From assembly GCA_947642555.1 (NCBI GenBank), contig CANRSX010000005.1, positions 62,001 through 126,000 on the forward strand: a stretch of DNA of 64,000 nucleotides. Direction: 5' to 3'. The notes under the pieces were generated by a model. That model was given only the letters and a program-made list of their open reading frames with translations, was not told where the DNA came from and searched no databases. Source of the stretch: an uncultured Roseburia sp. Lineage in GTDB: Bacteria > Bacillota > Clostridia > Lachnospirales > Lachnospiraceae. The translations under genes and the position numbers were made by a program. Shown one piece after another: positions 27,801 to 35,347 of the stretch (the first letter of the stretch is position 1; every line of letters begins with the position of its first letter).

Positions 27801-28625
27801 CGTTAAGATCACGGGATCCTCAACCGGCACTTTATTGTCAAGCGCAAGCCTTTGCACCACCTCGATCGTTTTTTTGCTTAAGGCAAACAGCTCGTGCACG
27901 CCCCTGCTGTGATAAAAATTTTCCCGGATATCGATCGTCACCGACACAAGCACCTTTTCCGCAAGCAGCAGAAGCTCCCGCAGCACGCGGTTCTGAATCG
28001 GGGTAAAGCCGGTAAATTCGTCGAAAACGATCACGCTGTCGCGGATTAGGGCGGACTCCCCGGCCACCTCGCACAAAAGGGAGAGCACCTCCTCCGCCGT
28101 GATATAGGTCCCTTCCATAAATTCCCGGAAGCCGCGATACATCACAAGGATATCCGACAGCTTGAAGCGCAGGGCGTCCCCCACCCCGGCGTCCGAGAGG
28201 AACCGCTCGAGATCCTCCGGGGCGACATTGTACTGGGTCAGCTCGGAAATCAGGGACTTCACCTCCCCGATATACCCCATCCGGCTGATATTGCCGCCCA
28301 GCACCTTAAGCTTTTGTTTTTTTTCTTCTGCCACCCTGCGCAGCACGAGATTCTTGCCGGTCTCCTCCAAGATGACAAGCTCCTGCCTGCCAAGCTCGTC
28401 AAAGACGCGGTAGGCAAGCCGCGCAAAGCTTAAGACGTCCACGTTCATGATCGCATGATCCGCCTGCCGGTTCACCAGCTCCCGCTGCGTCTGCATCGTA
28501 AACTGCTCCGGCACCAGCACGAGAAAATTCTTCTGCGGGTGGAGCGCGGCCTGCTCCAGTATATATTCATAGAGATAGTCGGATTTTCCGCTCCCGGAAT
28601 TCCCGAAAACAAACTGTAACGACAT
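24852..28625 (-). CDS. addB: ATP-dependent helicase/nuclease subunit B (AddB)
   Basis: This 1257-residue partner of AddA starts with the Walker A motif GNSGSGKSDYLY (9-20). Near the C terminus is the nuclease domain (RIIDYKSGNTNFSLL), followed by the iron-sulphur cluster cysteines CDYCPYHMVC; the fourth cysteine is in the earlier FAACAFSHYL segment. This four-Cys arrangement is the AddB hallmark. A low-complexity Gly/Ala/Glu insert of three 15-residue repeats occurs near residues 420-490. GAGAGGAAA precedes the ATG at 28625. Gene order addB-addA is usual for Firmicutes. Confidence 0.96.
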   Translation of the reverse strand: MSLQFVFGNSGSGKSDYLYEYILEQAALHPQKNFLVLVPEQFTMQTQRELVNRQADHAIMNVDVLSFARLAYRVFDELGRQELVILEETGKNLVLRRVAEEKKQKLKVLGGNISRMGYIGEVKSLISELTQYNVAPEDLERFLSDAGVGDALRFKLSDILVMYRGFREFMEGTYITAEEVLSLLCEVAGESALIRDSVIVFDEFTGFTPIQNRVLRELLLLAEKVLVSVTIDIRENFYHSRGVHELFALSKKTIEVVQRLALDNKVPVEDPVILTSGEEKRYQNAPELYAMEQNLFRPVWQKWSGEPEGIRVMCLRDPREELRFVAGEIARLIRDGRCRYKDIAVVTGDVPQYADYVPEIFENCGIPYFIDQTKNILFHPFIEFIRAALEVVESDFSAQSVFRFLRSGLAHRIASFAPGEGGPEAAGTGQEAGGAAGQEAAGTGQEAGGAAGQEAAGTRQEAGGAAGSDAAGTPGEGGTDGAGKAQDAPWLTDADIDRLENYVLARGIRGRKRWMKPWTFVVQGKPGAADRLEGEFFRMNRARECIAEAFLPLYEAFRGTDHTVAEQTYAFYRFIRRLDVEQQLKDRELFYRQQARPGSQTKAQEYAQIYRIVMDLLDKVSTLLGEERIRIREYGDILDAGFEAAKVGTIPPGNDRVTIGDIERTRLNHIRVMFFVGVNDGIVPKTADRGSILSQFEREKLTEQNLTLAPGAREQVFIQKFYLYLNVTKPKERLYVTFSKVNADGKSLRRSYFIGTLLHMFPDLRVREPEELLSEENVLTPESGIPFFLEGLAERRGELSLAPVHDRETGGNAETSGDGETSGEEERTTRWLALANWYLSRPEYRERTEKLFAASFGRHTDEPVGRAVAQALYGATPEGSVTRLERFAACAFSHYLDYGLRLRERSLQEFASVDMGNIYHDALEAFARRVEESEYTWHNLPDPLRDEWVEKAMEEAVAAHEGAEVFEDAANRYLLERMRRTVRRTVWALTVQVQKGRFVPRQFEVSFSRADDLEAVRFTLGEEDAMHLRGRIDRVDTYETEDKVYVRIIDYKSGNTNFSLLNLCHGLQLQLVVYLDAALELTGKRHPGKETEPAGIFYYHVSDPMVEGSGAESEEEIRQAVLEKLRLNGLVNDDPEVIRAMDADAGSSSSVIPVGFKADGSLKATSKTAAAEDFRTMSAYVRQFISASGRRMMDGDVSVQPYELENRTGCDYCPYHMVCGFDPRIPGFSYRKLERFADADAVLARMRDATDGGNQLQ
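27228..27359. repeat. 45-bp tandem repeat inside addB
   Basis: Three in-frame units begin at 27228, 27273 and 27318, encoding AAGQEAAGTGQEAGG-like repeats. DNA identity between units is very high. The insert lies between conserved AddB segments and probably forms a flexible loop. Confidence 0.9.
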
Positions 28626-28714
28626 CGCATTTCCTCTCTTTCTCCCTCACCCCCGCAGCGCCTGGTTCATCCGGCACAGCTGCGCCGCTTTCATCATCTG
28701 CTTTGCAGTCTCCC

Positions 28715-29614
28715 TCACCCCGCGGCATCCGTCTCATCCGACAGGCATAAAAACGCCCCGAAATTTCCCCGTCTGCCCTGACTCGCCCGGTGCGAAAACA
28801 GCAGATCCGGATTGCAGCAGGTGCAGACGTCCGTCACCGCGATATGCTCCGGCAGGACGCCCGCCTCAAGAAGGACGCATTCATTTGCGCGCCACAGATC
28901 AAGCTGATACTTTCCCGGCGCGCCGGGACGAAGAATCCCGCTTTCTTTGGCATCCCCGAAGGCCTGCGCCGTCCCCGCGAACGCTTTTTCAAACTGCGCC
29001 GCGACATCCTCCCCGACCTCGTAGCAGTACTGACAGATCGAGGGGCCGACCGCACAGAGAAGATCTTCCGGGCGGCTGCCGTATTCCCGCTCCATCGCCG
29101 CGATGGTCACGGCCCCCATGCGCCCCGCCGTTCCGCGCCAGCCCGAATGGGACAGCCCGATCGCACGGCGCACCGGATCCACAAAAAACAGCGGTACGCA
29201 GTCCGCGTAAAAGGTGGAGAGCACCAGGCCCGGCTCGTCGGTGATCAGCCCGTCCACATCCCGGTAATCACGCTCGCGCGTCAGACCTTTTCCGGCGTCC
29301 GCAGACGTCACTTTCCTTACGTTTGTCGTGTGCGTCTGATCCGTAAAGACAAAGTTCTCATACGCTGTCCCGAGCGCCTTTGCGATCCGCCTGAAATTTT
29401 CCCGCACCGCATCCGGGTCGTCTCCCCTGGCAAAGCTTAGGTTCATTGTAGAAAAGATCCCCTCGCTGACGCCGCCGAAGCGCGTGGAAATCCCGTGCTT
29501 TACCAGCCCGCTCTCCGCGAAAAGCGGATATTTTAACAGAAGAAGTCTCCCTCCATCTTCCGTATCATGCCATTCTTCCGTCAGTACCGGATGTTTTCTG
29601 TCTTTGCGAATCAT
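28715..29614 (-). CDS. pgeF: Laccase-domain protein PgeF/YfiH
   Basis: This 299-residue member of the multicopper-oxidase-like YfiH family is known as a purine nucleoside phosphorylase/adenosine deaminase or peptidoglycan editing factor. Conserved metal-site segments are visible: TDQTHTTNV, STFYADCVPLFFVD, GLSHSGWRGTAGRMG and SICQYCYEVGEDV. The start at 29614 is chosen over 29620 because it places AGGAGG seven bases upstream. It lies near yraN. Which of the reported activities applies cannot be read from sequence. Confidence 0.9.
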   Translation of the reverse strand: MIRKDRKHPVLTEEWHDTEDGGRLLLLKYPLFAESGLVKHGISTRFGGVSEGIFSTMNLSFARGDDPDAVRENFRRIAKALGTAYENFVFTDQTHTTNVRKVTSADAGKGLTRERDYRDVDGLITDEPGLVLSTFYADCVPLFFVDPVRRAIGLSHSGWRGTAGRMGAVTIAAMEREYGSRPEDLLCAVGPSICQYCYEVGEDVAAQFEKAFAGTAQAFGDAKESGILRPGAPGKYQLDLWRANECVLLEAGVLPEHIAVTDVCTCCNPDLLFSHRASQGRRGNFGAFLCLSDETDAAG

Positions 29615-29703
29615 CTGCATACCTCCTGTCGCTTTCCTGTTCTCCGGAAAGATGCCGCCCGCTTCCCCGGCTTTCCCTCTTCTCCGCTTCGCCCTGACGC
29701 GCC

Positions 29704-30060
29704 TTAAGGCCCGGCATATTCAAACGCATTCTTTATCACGCGCACCTCTTCCCCCAGGACAGACACCACGTCAAACCGGCAGGGCGTCGTCCCGCCATAG
29801 CCGTGTGACAGACAGTAAAAAAGAGCAGTCCGGCTGATCGCGCGCTGCTTCTTCCGATTCACCGCCTCGGCAGGCGCGCCGCTTCCCTGGCCGCGCCGGT
29901 ATTTCACCTCCACGAAGACCAGGTAGCCGCCCTCTTTCGCGACGATATCGATCTCGCCCTGCCTGCAGCGGTAATTATACTGGAGGATCTCATAGCCCTG
30001 CCCCAGAAGATATGCTCCCGCCTGTCTCTCATATGCCGTTCCGACTGCCCTTTTATTCAA
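29704..30060 (-). CDS. YraN family (UPF0102) nuclease-like protein
   Basis: This 118-residue protein has the UPF0102 pattern: AYERQAGAYLLGQGYEIL, then YNYRCRQGEIDIVAKEGGYLVFVEVKYRR. The E-x-D/E-x-K arrangement resembles a restriction-endonuclease-like active site. The start appears to be a TTG at 30060. Its place between rnhB-side genes and pgeF is standard in clostridial genomes. The biological role is unsettled, possibly DNA processing. Confidence 0.88.
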   Translation of the reverse strand: MNKRAVGTAYERQAGAYLLGQGYEILQYNYRCRQGEIDIVAKEGGYLVFVEVKYRRGQGSGAPAEAVNRKKQRAISRTALFYCLSHGYGGTTPCRFDVVSVLGEEVRVIKNAFEYAGP

Positions 30061-30116
30061 TCTGTACCGGTTCCCCTTTCATTCGCATCCTGCCGGATCC
30101 AACCGGTGCCGCCGGT

Positions 30117-30172
30117 TCTGCCGTCCTGCCGGTTCCTTTTGGTATCAGCAGCTCTGCCGTCCTGCCGGTTCC
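30117..30172. repeat. 20-bp direct repeat between the flhB-like gene and yraN
   Basis: TCTGCCGTCCTGCCGGTTCC occurs at 30117-30136 and again at 30153-30172, separated by 16 bases. It lies in a 122-base non-coding gap. No function is evident. Confidence 0.8.
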
Positions 30173-30182
30173 CTGCGCTGCG

Positions 30183-30494
30183 TTACATCAGCCCCGATTC
30201 GCGCAGCTTGCCCTTCATGCGGTCCATACCGTCCACAAAGACAAGGATCTCCGCGACCACCTCATAGAGCTCCGGCGGAATCGCGTCGCCGATCTGGAGC
30301 TTTGAGAGGGTCTGCGCCAGCTTGTTATCCTGATAAAACGGGACATCGTGCTCCTTCGCCGTCTGTATGATCCGCTCGGCGACCTCACCCTTCCCGGTCG
30401 CAAGGATCTTCGGGGCCGCGTCCCCCGGCTCGTAGGCGAGCGCCACGGCCGTTTTCGTCTGCTCTGTTTCCTTCCCTTTTCCTCTCCCCGCCAT
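30183..30494 (-). CDS. FlhB C-terminal-like protein (EscU/YscU family)
   Basis: This 103-residue soluble protein matches only the cytoplasmic export-switch domain of FlhB/YscU: TAVALAYEPGDAAPKILATG, then GEVAERIIQTAKEHDVPFYQ and IPPELYEVVAEILVFVD. The membrane part and the usual NPTH autocleavage site are absent. AAGGAAAGG precedes the ATG at 30494. It follows the FliK-like gene closely (the two frames overlap slightly with a longer start). In flagella, FlhB-C and FliK act together to switch export substrates, but no flagellar gene is present here. Confidence 0.85.
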   Translation of the reverse strand: MAGRGKGKETEQTKTAVALAYEPGDAAPKILATGKGEVAERIIQTAKEHDVPFYQDNKLAQTLSKLQIGDAIPPELYEVVAEILVFVDGMDRMKGKLRESGLM

Positions 30495-30510
30495 GCCGCG
30501 TCCTTTCCTT

Positions 30511-32445
30511 CTATGCGCGCACGTCAAACGAATACCGGTGCAGGCCGCCCGCCGGTGCGCTTTGCCCGTGCTTCACAAAGTTTTCTTTAAAGCTCACGTT
30601 TTTCTTCTCATTGGTGATGGTTATCGAACAGTTGTAGCCCTTATTTTTAATCCGTTTTTCCAGCACCGGCAGATGCCGCTCCAGAAGATCGTAGGAAGCG
30701 TCGTCGTCCATATAAAAATTTGCCTTCACCTGACGGTTCTTCATGCGTACCGAGACATCTGTCGATCCGAGATTGTCAAGGTCCAGGTGCAGAAACGCGC
30801 TCAGCTCCGCCTCGGGATCGCGCAGGTTCTTTTTGTTCGTGTACACATAAAGCTCGCCGTTCGCGTGCTGCCCGGACATCTTTAACGGGATCTGGACGTA
30901 GTTATAAATCTGATTCATCTGGTTCATAAACTCCAGATTTCCCCGCACATCCGACGCCGCCTGCAGAAAAGAGCTCTGCGTAAGCCCGGTCGTCAGCCTC
31001 ACCGCAGCCTCCATCTGGCGCACCTGCTTATCCAGCCGCTCGTAGAGACTGCTTAACTTCTGTTCTTCTCTTAAATCCTGCGGCGTCAGGAGCCACTGCC
31101 GCTCAATCATCCCGCGAAATACGGTCTGAAATTCACGTCCCGCAAACAGTCTCTGAAGCCCTTCCAGCCCGTCCTTCCCGCTTCCGGCGAGCACGGTTCT
31201 GAGCGCCCCCAGAAACTCGTCCGCGGTCAGATCCGCGCGCAGCGCAGTCGTCTGCGCCGCGTCTCCCGCGGACGCACCGGCCTCCCTGGCCCCTTCCGTC
31301 ATCGTATCCACATAAATACTGTCCGGATCCGCACCGGCAAACAGCGCGGGATTTCCGGCGAGCGCCGGGATGTTCATCAGCTCCTTCGCAAGCGCCGCCT
31401 GCTGATCCGCTGTGAGCAGACTGTAAAGCGCCGCGCCTGCCTGCTGACCCGCGGCGGGCGCTCCGCCGTCCCCGCCCGCGGCCGCTGTCTCCACGGCTGC
31501 TTTTGGAATTCCGGCATCAGATGCCGTTCCCGGATCCGCATTCTGTCCGTCTACGGCGGACATTCCGTCCCCGGCAGACGCGCCGTTTATAAGATCCGCC
31601 GCCATCAGACGGCCATCCCCGGCGCCGGTCTGCTCCGTCTGATCCGCCACACCCGGCTGCCCTGCCACGGCCCCGGGATCCGCCGCACCCGGCCCGCCTG
31701 CCACAGCTCCGGAGCCCGGCTGCCCCGCCACAGCCCCGGGATCCGCCTCCTGGCCCCCGTCGCCCAGAAAAATACCCGCCATCCGGTCAAACAGGGCGAA
31801 TGCCTCCTCCGGGGTCAGCGCCTCGTCGCCGAACGCCTCCGCCAGGTGGCCGGCCAAAAGCTCCATCTCGCCGGTCAGCGCATGCTGATCCGTCAGATAG
31901 CGCTCGAACTGCGACGCCATCTCCTCCGTTACCGGAAGGCCGAGCTTTGTCATCTGCACGAGCGTCTGTACGTTCGTCTGCGGATTCGCGGTCAGAAGCT
32001 TTGCCATGTTAAGGATGCTCTGCCGCCCGATCGGCATCTGCTCCTGCATCATCGCATCCACCATCATTAACGTCCGCTCCGTCACCGGCACCTGCGCCGC
32101 GGTCAGCGCGTTCGTCAGAATCGGATTTCCCGCGTTTCCGGGCCCGGTATAAGGGCGGATCGACACTGTCGTGCCGTCGTTGGATTTTACCTGAAAAAAC
32201 ATGGACGACCCCTGACGGACATCCACCTTTCCCTCCAGACGGGCGGAAATCAGCTGGCCGTTTCCGAGCGCTAAGAGCACTTTCCCGCCTTTTACGCTGT
32301 TTACCGTCCCCTCGAAAATATTTCCCGCGGACAGCTCCCCCACGGTGGAGACCAGCTTCTGCGTCCCCTGCGCGCTCTTAAGCTCCTCCGTGCCGTTTGT
32401 CACATTCCGGTTGTATTGTCCCAGCATATCCGTTATCTGCATCAT
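30511..32445 (-). CDS. FliK-like protein (hook-length-control C-terminal domain)
   Basis: This 644-residue protein has an N-terminal region of about 200 residues (QGTQKLVSTVGELSAGNIFE), a low-complexity Gly/Ala/Asp linker with PGAVAGQPG repeats (about 235-330), and a FliK-type C-terminal domain. That domain contains YVQIPLKMSGQHANGELYVY and then LSAFLHLDLDNLGSTDVSVR. It has no signal peptide and lies directly before the FlhB-C-like gene. The pair is embedded among rnhB and yraN rather than in a flagellar cluster. Its role outside flagella is unknown. Confidence 0.8.
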   Translation of the reverse strand: MMQITDMLGQYNRNVTNGTEELKSAQGTQKLVSTVGELSAGNIFEGTVNSVKGGKVLLALGNGQLISARLEGKVDVRQGSSMFFQVKSNDGTTVSIRPYTGPGNAGNPILTNALTAAQVPVTERTLMMVDAMMQEQMPIGRQSILNMAKLLTANPQTNVQTLVQMTKLGLPVTEEMASQFERYLTDQHALTGEMELLAGHLAEAFGDEALTPEEAFALFDRMAGIFLGDGGQEADPGAVAGQPGSGAVAGGPGAADPGAVAGQPGVADQTEQTGAGDGRLMAADLINGASAGDGMSAVDGQNADPGTASDAGIPKAAVETAAAGGDGGAPAAGQQAGAALYSLLTADQQAALAKELMNIPALAGNPALFAGADPDSIYVDTMTEGAREAGASAGDAAQTTALRADLTADEFLGALRTVLAGSGKDGLEGLQRLFAGREFQTVFRGMIERQWLLTPQDLREEQKLSSLYERLDKQVRQMEAAVRLTTGLTQSSFLQAASDVRGNLEFMNQMNQIYNYVQIPLKMSGQHANGELYVYTNKKNLRDPEAELSAFLHLDLDNLGSTDVSVRMKNRQVKANFYMDDDASYDLLERHLPVLEKRIKNKGYNCSITITNEKKNVSFKENFVKHGQSAPAGGLHRYSFDVRA

Positions 32446-32478
32446 GGGCCTCCGTCTGTACTGTACTCACGGCAGAAT

Positions 32479-33258
32479 TCATCTGTCATGAGCAGATATA
32501 AAGTTTCCGATAAAGCTCTTCCGGTGAATCGGCGACGGGCCGTATGTCCGGATCGCGGCGATATGAGCCGCCGAACCGTAGCCCTTGTGCGCGGCAAACC
32601 CGTATTCCGGCATCTGCTTATCATAATCAAGCATCAGCCGGTCCCTCGTCACCTTCGCGAGAATGCTCGCCGCGCCGATGGAAATGCTTTTTGCATCCCC
32701 TTTTATAATCGGCACCTGGCGTGTCGCAATCCCCGGAATCGTCACCGCGTCATTTAATAATATATCGGGTTTTACCTTAAGATTGCTTATAGCCTGCCGC
32801 ATCGCCTCGTAGGTCGCCCGGAGGATATTGATCTCGTCGATCCGCTCCGGCCCTACGATCCCGACAGCCGCCGCGACGGCCTCCCTCATGATCACATCGT
32901 AAAGCTCCTCGCGCTTTGCGGCGGAGAGCTTCTTGGAATCGTTGATATAGAGGATCTCGCAGTCCTTCGGAAGGATCACGGCCCCCGCCACCACGGGACC
33001 CGCCAGCGGCCCTCTCCCCGCCTCGTCGATCCCGCAGATATGCGCATACATCCCGTATTCCGTCTCGTATCTTCTCAGCTGATGGATCCGCTCCCGCTCC
33101 GCGGCAAGCTTTTCGATGCGCCCCGCGGCCTGCGCGACGAGCTTTTGTACGCCCCCGCGCGGGTCTTTCTGATAGGCCTCGATAAAAGAAGGCAGCATAT
33201 CCTCCGATGCCGCCTTTAGCTCCTTACTGATCGCGCTGATTGTCTTCTCTTCTGTCAT
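32479..33258 (-). CDS. rnhB: Ribonuclease HII
   Basis: This 259-residue enzyme cleaves the RNA strand at ribonucleotides embedded in DNA. The catalytic signature GIDEAGRGPLAGPVVAGAV begins at residue 76 (Asp 78, Glu 79). Further motifs are INDSKKLSAAKRE and SIGAASILAKVTRD. An N-terminal extension of about 70 helical residues is present, as in other clostridial RNase HII. It is followed by the FliK-like gene and preceded by rbgA. Confidence 0.95.
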   Translation of the reverse strand: MTEEKTISAISKELKAASEDMLPSFIEAYQKDPRGGVQKLVAQAAGRIEKLAAERERIHQLRRYETEYGMYAHICGIDEAGRGPLAGPVVAGAVILPKDCEILYINDSKKLSAAKREELYDVIMREAVAAAVGIVGPERIDEINILRATYEAMRQAISNLKVKPDILLNDAVTIPGIATRQVPIIKGDAKSISIGAASILAKVTRDRLMLDYDKQMPEYGFAAHKGYGSAAHIAAIRTYGPSPIHRKSFIGNFISAHDR

Positions 33259-33278
33259 CTCTTTGCCCTCTCCCGCTT

Positions 33279-34121
33279 TTATGGCCGCTCCAGCGTGATC
33301 CGCCCGGTCTTCCCGCTGCGGAAATCGTCAAGAATCAGCGCCGCCGCCCTGCTGTAATCCAGCTCGTTTCCTCTCGACACGCAGTTCCGGTTCACGGCGA
33401 TCTGCTCTAAAATCTTTACCGGTTCCGCCGACTCGTCGAGCTCCCCGTAACGCCCGGTGAGCGCGCCCGGATAATCCGATACCAGGATACGGATCAGCGC
33501 AAGGCTCAGCTCGTCGATGTTTAAGATCTCGTCCTTTATCGCGCCGATTAACGCGAGACGCAGGCCGACCGTCTGATCCTCGAATTTCGGCCAGAGGATC
33601 CCCGGCGTATCCAAAAGCTCCACCTGCTTATTTAAGCGGATCCACTGCTTTCCTTTGGTGACGCCCGGTTTGTTCCCCGTCTTCGCGCACGCGCGGCCCG
33701 CATAGGAATTGATGAAGGTGGATTTCCCCACGTTCGGAATCCCCACCACCATGGCGCGGACCGGGCGGTTTAAGATGCCGCGCCGCTTATCACGCTCCAT
33801 CTTTTCCTTGCATGCCTCCATGATCACTGCCGTGACCTGCTTCATGCCCGCGCGGCTCCTCGCGTCAAGCCCCACCACATGATGGCCCTTCTCCCGAAAG
33901 TACGCGGCCCATTCTGCGCTGACGCTCTCGTCCGCCAGATCATATTTATTCATCAGGATCAGCCGGGATTTCTGTTTTCCAAGCTCATCGATGTCCGGAT
34001 TGCGGCTGCTGGCGGGAATCCGCGCATCCACAAGCTCGATCACCAGATCGATCAGGCGCATATCCTCCTGCATCTGCCGCTTTGCCTTTGTCATATGTCC
34101 CGGATACCACTGAAACTGCAT
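33279..34121 (-). CDS. rbgA: Ribosome biogenesis GTPase RbgA (YlqF)
   Basis: This 280-residue circularly permuted GTPase shows the G4 motif NKYDLAD before the P-loop GIPNVGKSTFINS and the G3 motif DTPG. It helps late 50S subunit assembly. The N terminus MQFQWYPGHMTKAKRQM is the family start; an open frame extends 85 codons upstream into the lepB region but lacks a ribosome-binding site. GGAGAGGAG precedes the ATG at 34121. The neighbours lepB, rplS and rnhB are the usual ones. Confidence 0.94.
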   Translation of the reverse strand: MQFQWYPGHMTKAKRQMQEDMRLIDLVIELVDARIPASSRNPDIDELGKQKSRLILMNKYDLADESVSAEWAAYFREKGHHVVGLDARSRAGMKQVTAVIMEACKEKMERDKRRGILNRPVRAMVVGIPNVGKSTFINSYAGRACAKTGNKPGVTKGKQWIRLNKQVELLDTPGILWPKFEDQTVGLRLALIGAIKDEILNIDELSLALIRILVSDYPGALTGRYGELDESAEPVKILEQIAVNRNCVSRGNELDYSRAAALILDDFRSGKTGRITLERP

Positions 34122-34206
34122 CGCTCTACTCCTCTCCGTCCTCCTGCCCGTGGCAGTCTTTCCGTCGGAAAAGCGCCGCCCTCCCGCAAAGCCCGGCCTT
34201 CCGCCG

Positions 34207-34788
34207 TCACAAAAAACCGGCGAGCCCCCAGGGAGCCACGCGGAACCACGCCTTTCCGATAATATGTTCCTTTTTGATATTGCCGATATTCGCGTACCGG
34301 CTGTCCTCACTGTTGTTCCGGTTGTCGCCGAGGACAAAAAATTCGTCCGTCCCCAGCGTGATCTCCTCCGCCGCAAGCCCCGCGTCTTCCATCGCAGCCA
34401 CCTCCACGGTCTCCTGGAACGGCTTCCCGTTCACGTAGAGCACGCCGCCCGCAATCTGTACCGTATCGCCCGGGCCCGCGACCACACGCTTGACATAATA
34501 GTGGGATTTTTCATTGCCGTTCGGCAGAAATACAATGATATCGCCCGGCTTCGGATTTGTCACTTTATAGATAAAACGGTTCACAAGGATCTCGTCGCCG
34601 CCGTTTAAGGTCTCCGCCATCGACTGGCCCACCACGCTGGTGCGCAGGCCAATGAAATAGACAAATGTAAACGCCATCAGCAGTGTGATCAGTATCTCGA
34701 TCACCCAGATGCAGATCTCCTTCATCACCGTTGTATTGACCGTTTTTTTCTGTCTGCCAAAATGCAGGCCTTTTTTTCGTCTGCCCAT
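34207..34788 (-). CDS. lepB: Signal peptidase I
   Basis: This 193-residue membrane peptidase has one N-terminal membrane helix (about 25-47). The catalytic Ser is in VVGQSMAETL (Ser 56) and the Lys in YYVKRVVAGPGD (Lys 100). The later FFVLGDNRNNSEDSRY box is diagnostic. It removes signal peptides from secreted proteins outside the membrane. GAGAGGAAAGAG precedes the ATG at 34788. It lies between rplS and rbgA. Confidence 0.95.
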   Translation of the reverse strand: MGRRKKGLHFGRQKKTVNTTVMKEICIWVIEILITLLMAFTFVYFIGLRTSVVGQSMAETLNGGDEILVNRFIYKVTNPKPGDIIVFLPNGNEKSHYYVKRVVAGPGDTVQIAGGVLYVNGKPFQETVEVAAMEDAGLAAEEITLGTDEFFVLGDNRNNSEDSRYANIGNIKKEHIIGKAWFRVAPWGLAGFL

Positions 34789-34878
34789 GCTCTTTCCTCT
34801 CTGGGCCAATCCCTGTTTCAAAAAATACCAGGGCATATCCACGGAGGAATATACTCTGGTATTCGGATCTGCCTGTGA

Positions 34879-35232
34879 TTATTTCATCAGCTCTTTGACC
34901 TTGGCCTTCTTGCCGATGCGTCCTCTTAAGTAGAACAGCTTTGCACGTCTCACCTTACCTCTGCGCACGACCTCCACCTTCTCCACGTTCGGAGAGTGTA
35001 ACGGCCAGGTCTTCTCAACCCCCACGCCGTTGGAGAGCTTACGCACCGTAAACGTCTCGCGGTTGCTCGCGCCCTGTCTCTTGATCACGATTCCCTCAAA
35101 GACCTGGATCCTCTCACGGTTTCCCTCTTTGATCTTACCGTAAACCTTCACCGTATCGCCGACACGGAACTCCGGCACCTCTTCCTTCAGCTGTCCGGCC
35201 TCAATGTTCCGGATAATCTCAGTTGCGTTCAT
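34879..35232 (-). CDS. rplS: Ribosomal protein L19
   Basis: This 117-residue large-subunit protein is recognised from [33 protein letters not shown] and LYYLRGR-like ([16 protein letters not shown]) segments. AGGAGG precedes the ATG at 35232. It has its own promoter at 35313-35341 and a short hairpin leader, so it can be expressed independently of trmD. Confidence 0.97.
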   Translation of the reverse strand: MNATEIIRNIEAGQLKEEVPEFRVGDTVKVYGKIKEGNRERIQVFEGIVIKRQGASNRETFTVRKLSNGVGVEKTWPLHSPNVEKVEVVRRGKVRRAKLFYLRGRIGKKAKVKELMK

Positions 35233-35306
35233 TCTGTAACCTCCTATGTCTTCTGGATGTTCTTGCCGCGCCCTTTGCGGCAGAGGACCATCTTCCTATT
35301 CACAAC
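35233..35306 (-). promoter_or_regulatory. rplS leader with hairpin, possible L19 autoregulatory leader
   Basis: The minus-strand leader contains TGCCGC pairing with GCGGCA around a 7-base loop (about 35263-35282), shortly before the ribosome-binding site. L19 leaders are known in Firmicutes. I have not matched this sequence to the consensus, so the assignment rests on position and the hairpin. Confidence 0.4.
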
Positions 35307-35312
35307 TGTTGT

Positions 35313-35341
35313 ATTTTACCACAGGTTTTCGCGCTTGTAAA
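35313..35341 (-). promoter_or_regulatory. Promoter of rplS
   Basis: On the minus strand TTTACA (35341-35336), exactly 17 bases and TAAAAT (35318-35313) form a good sigma-A promoter about 80 bases before rplS, directly after the trmD stop. Confidence 0.75.
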
Positions 35342-35347
35342 GGAAAA

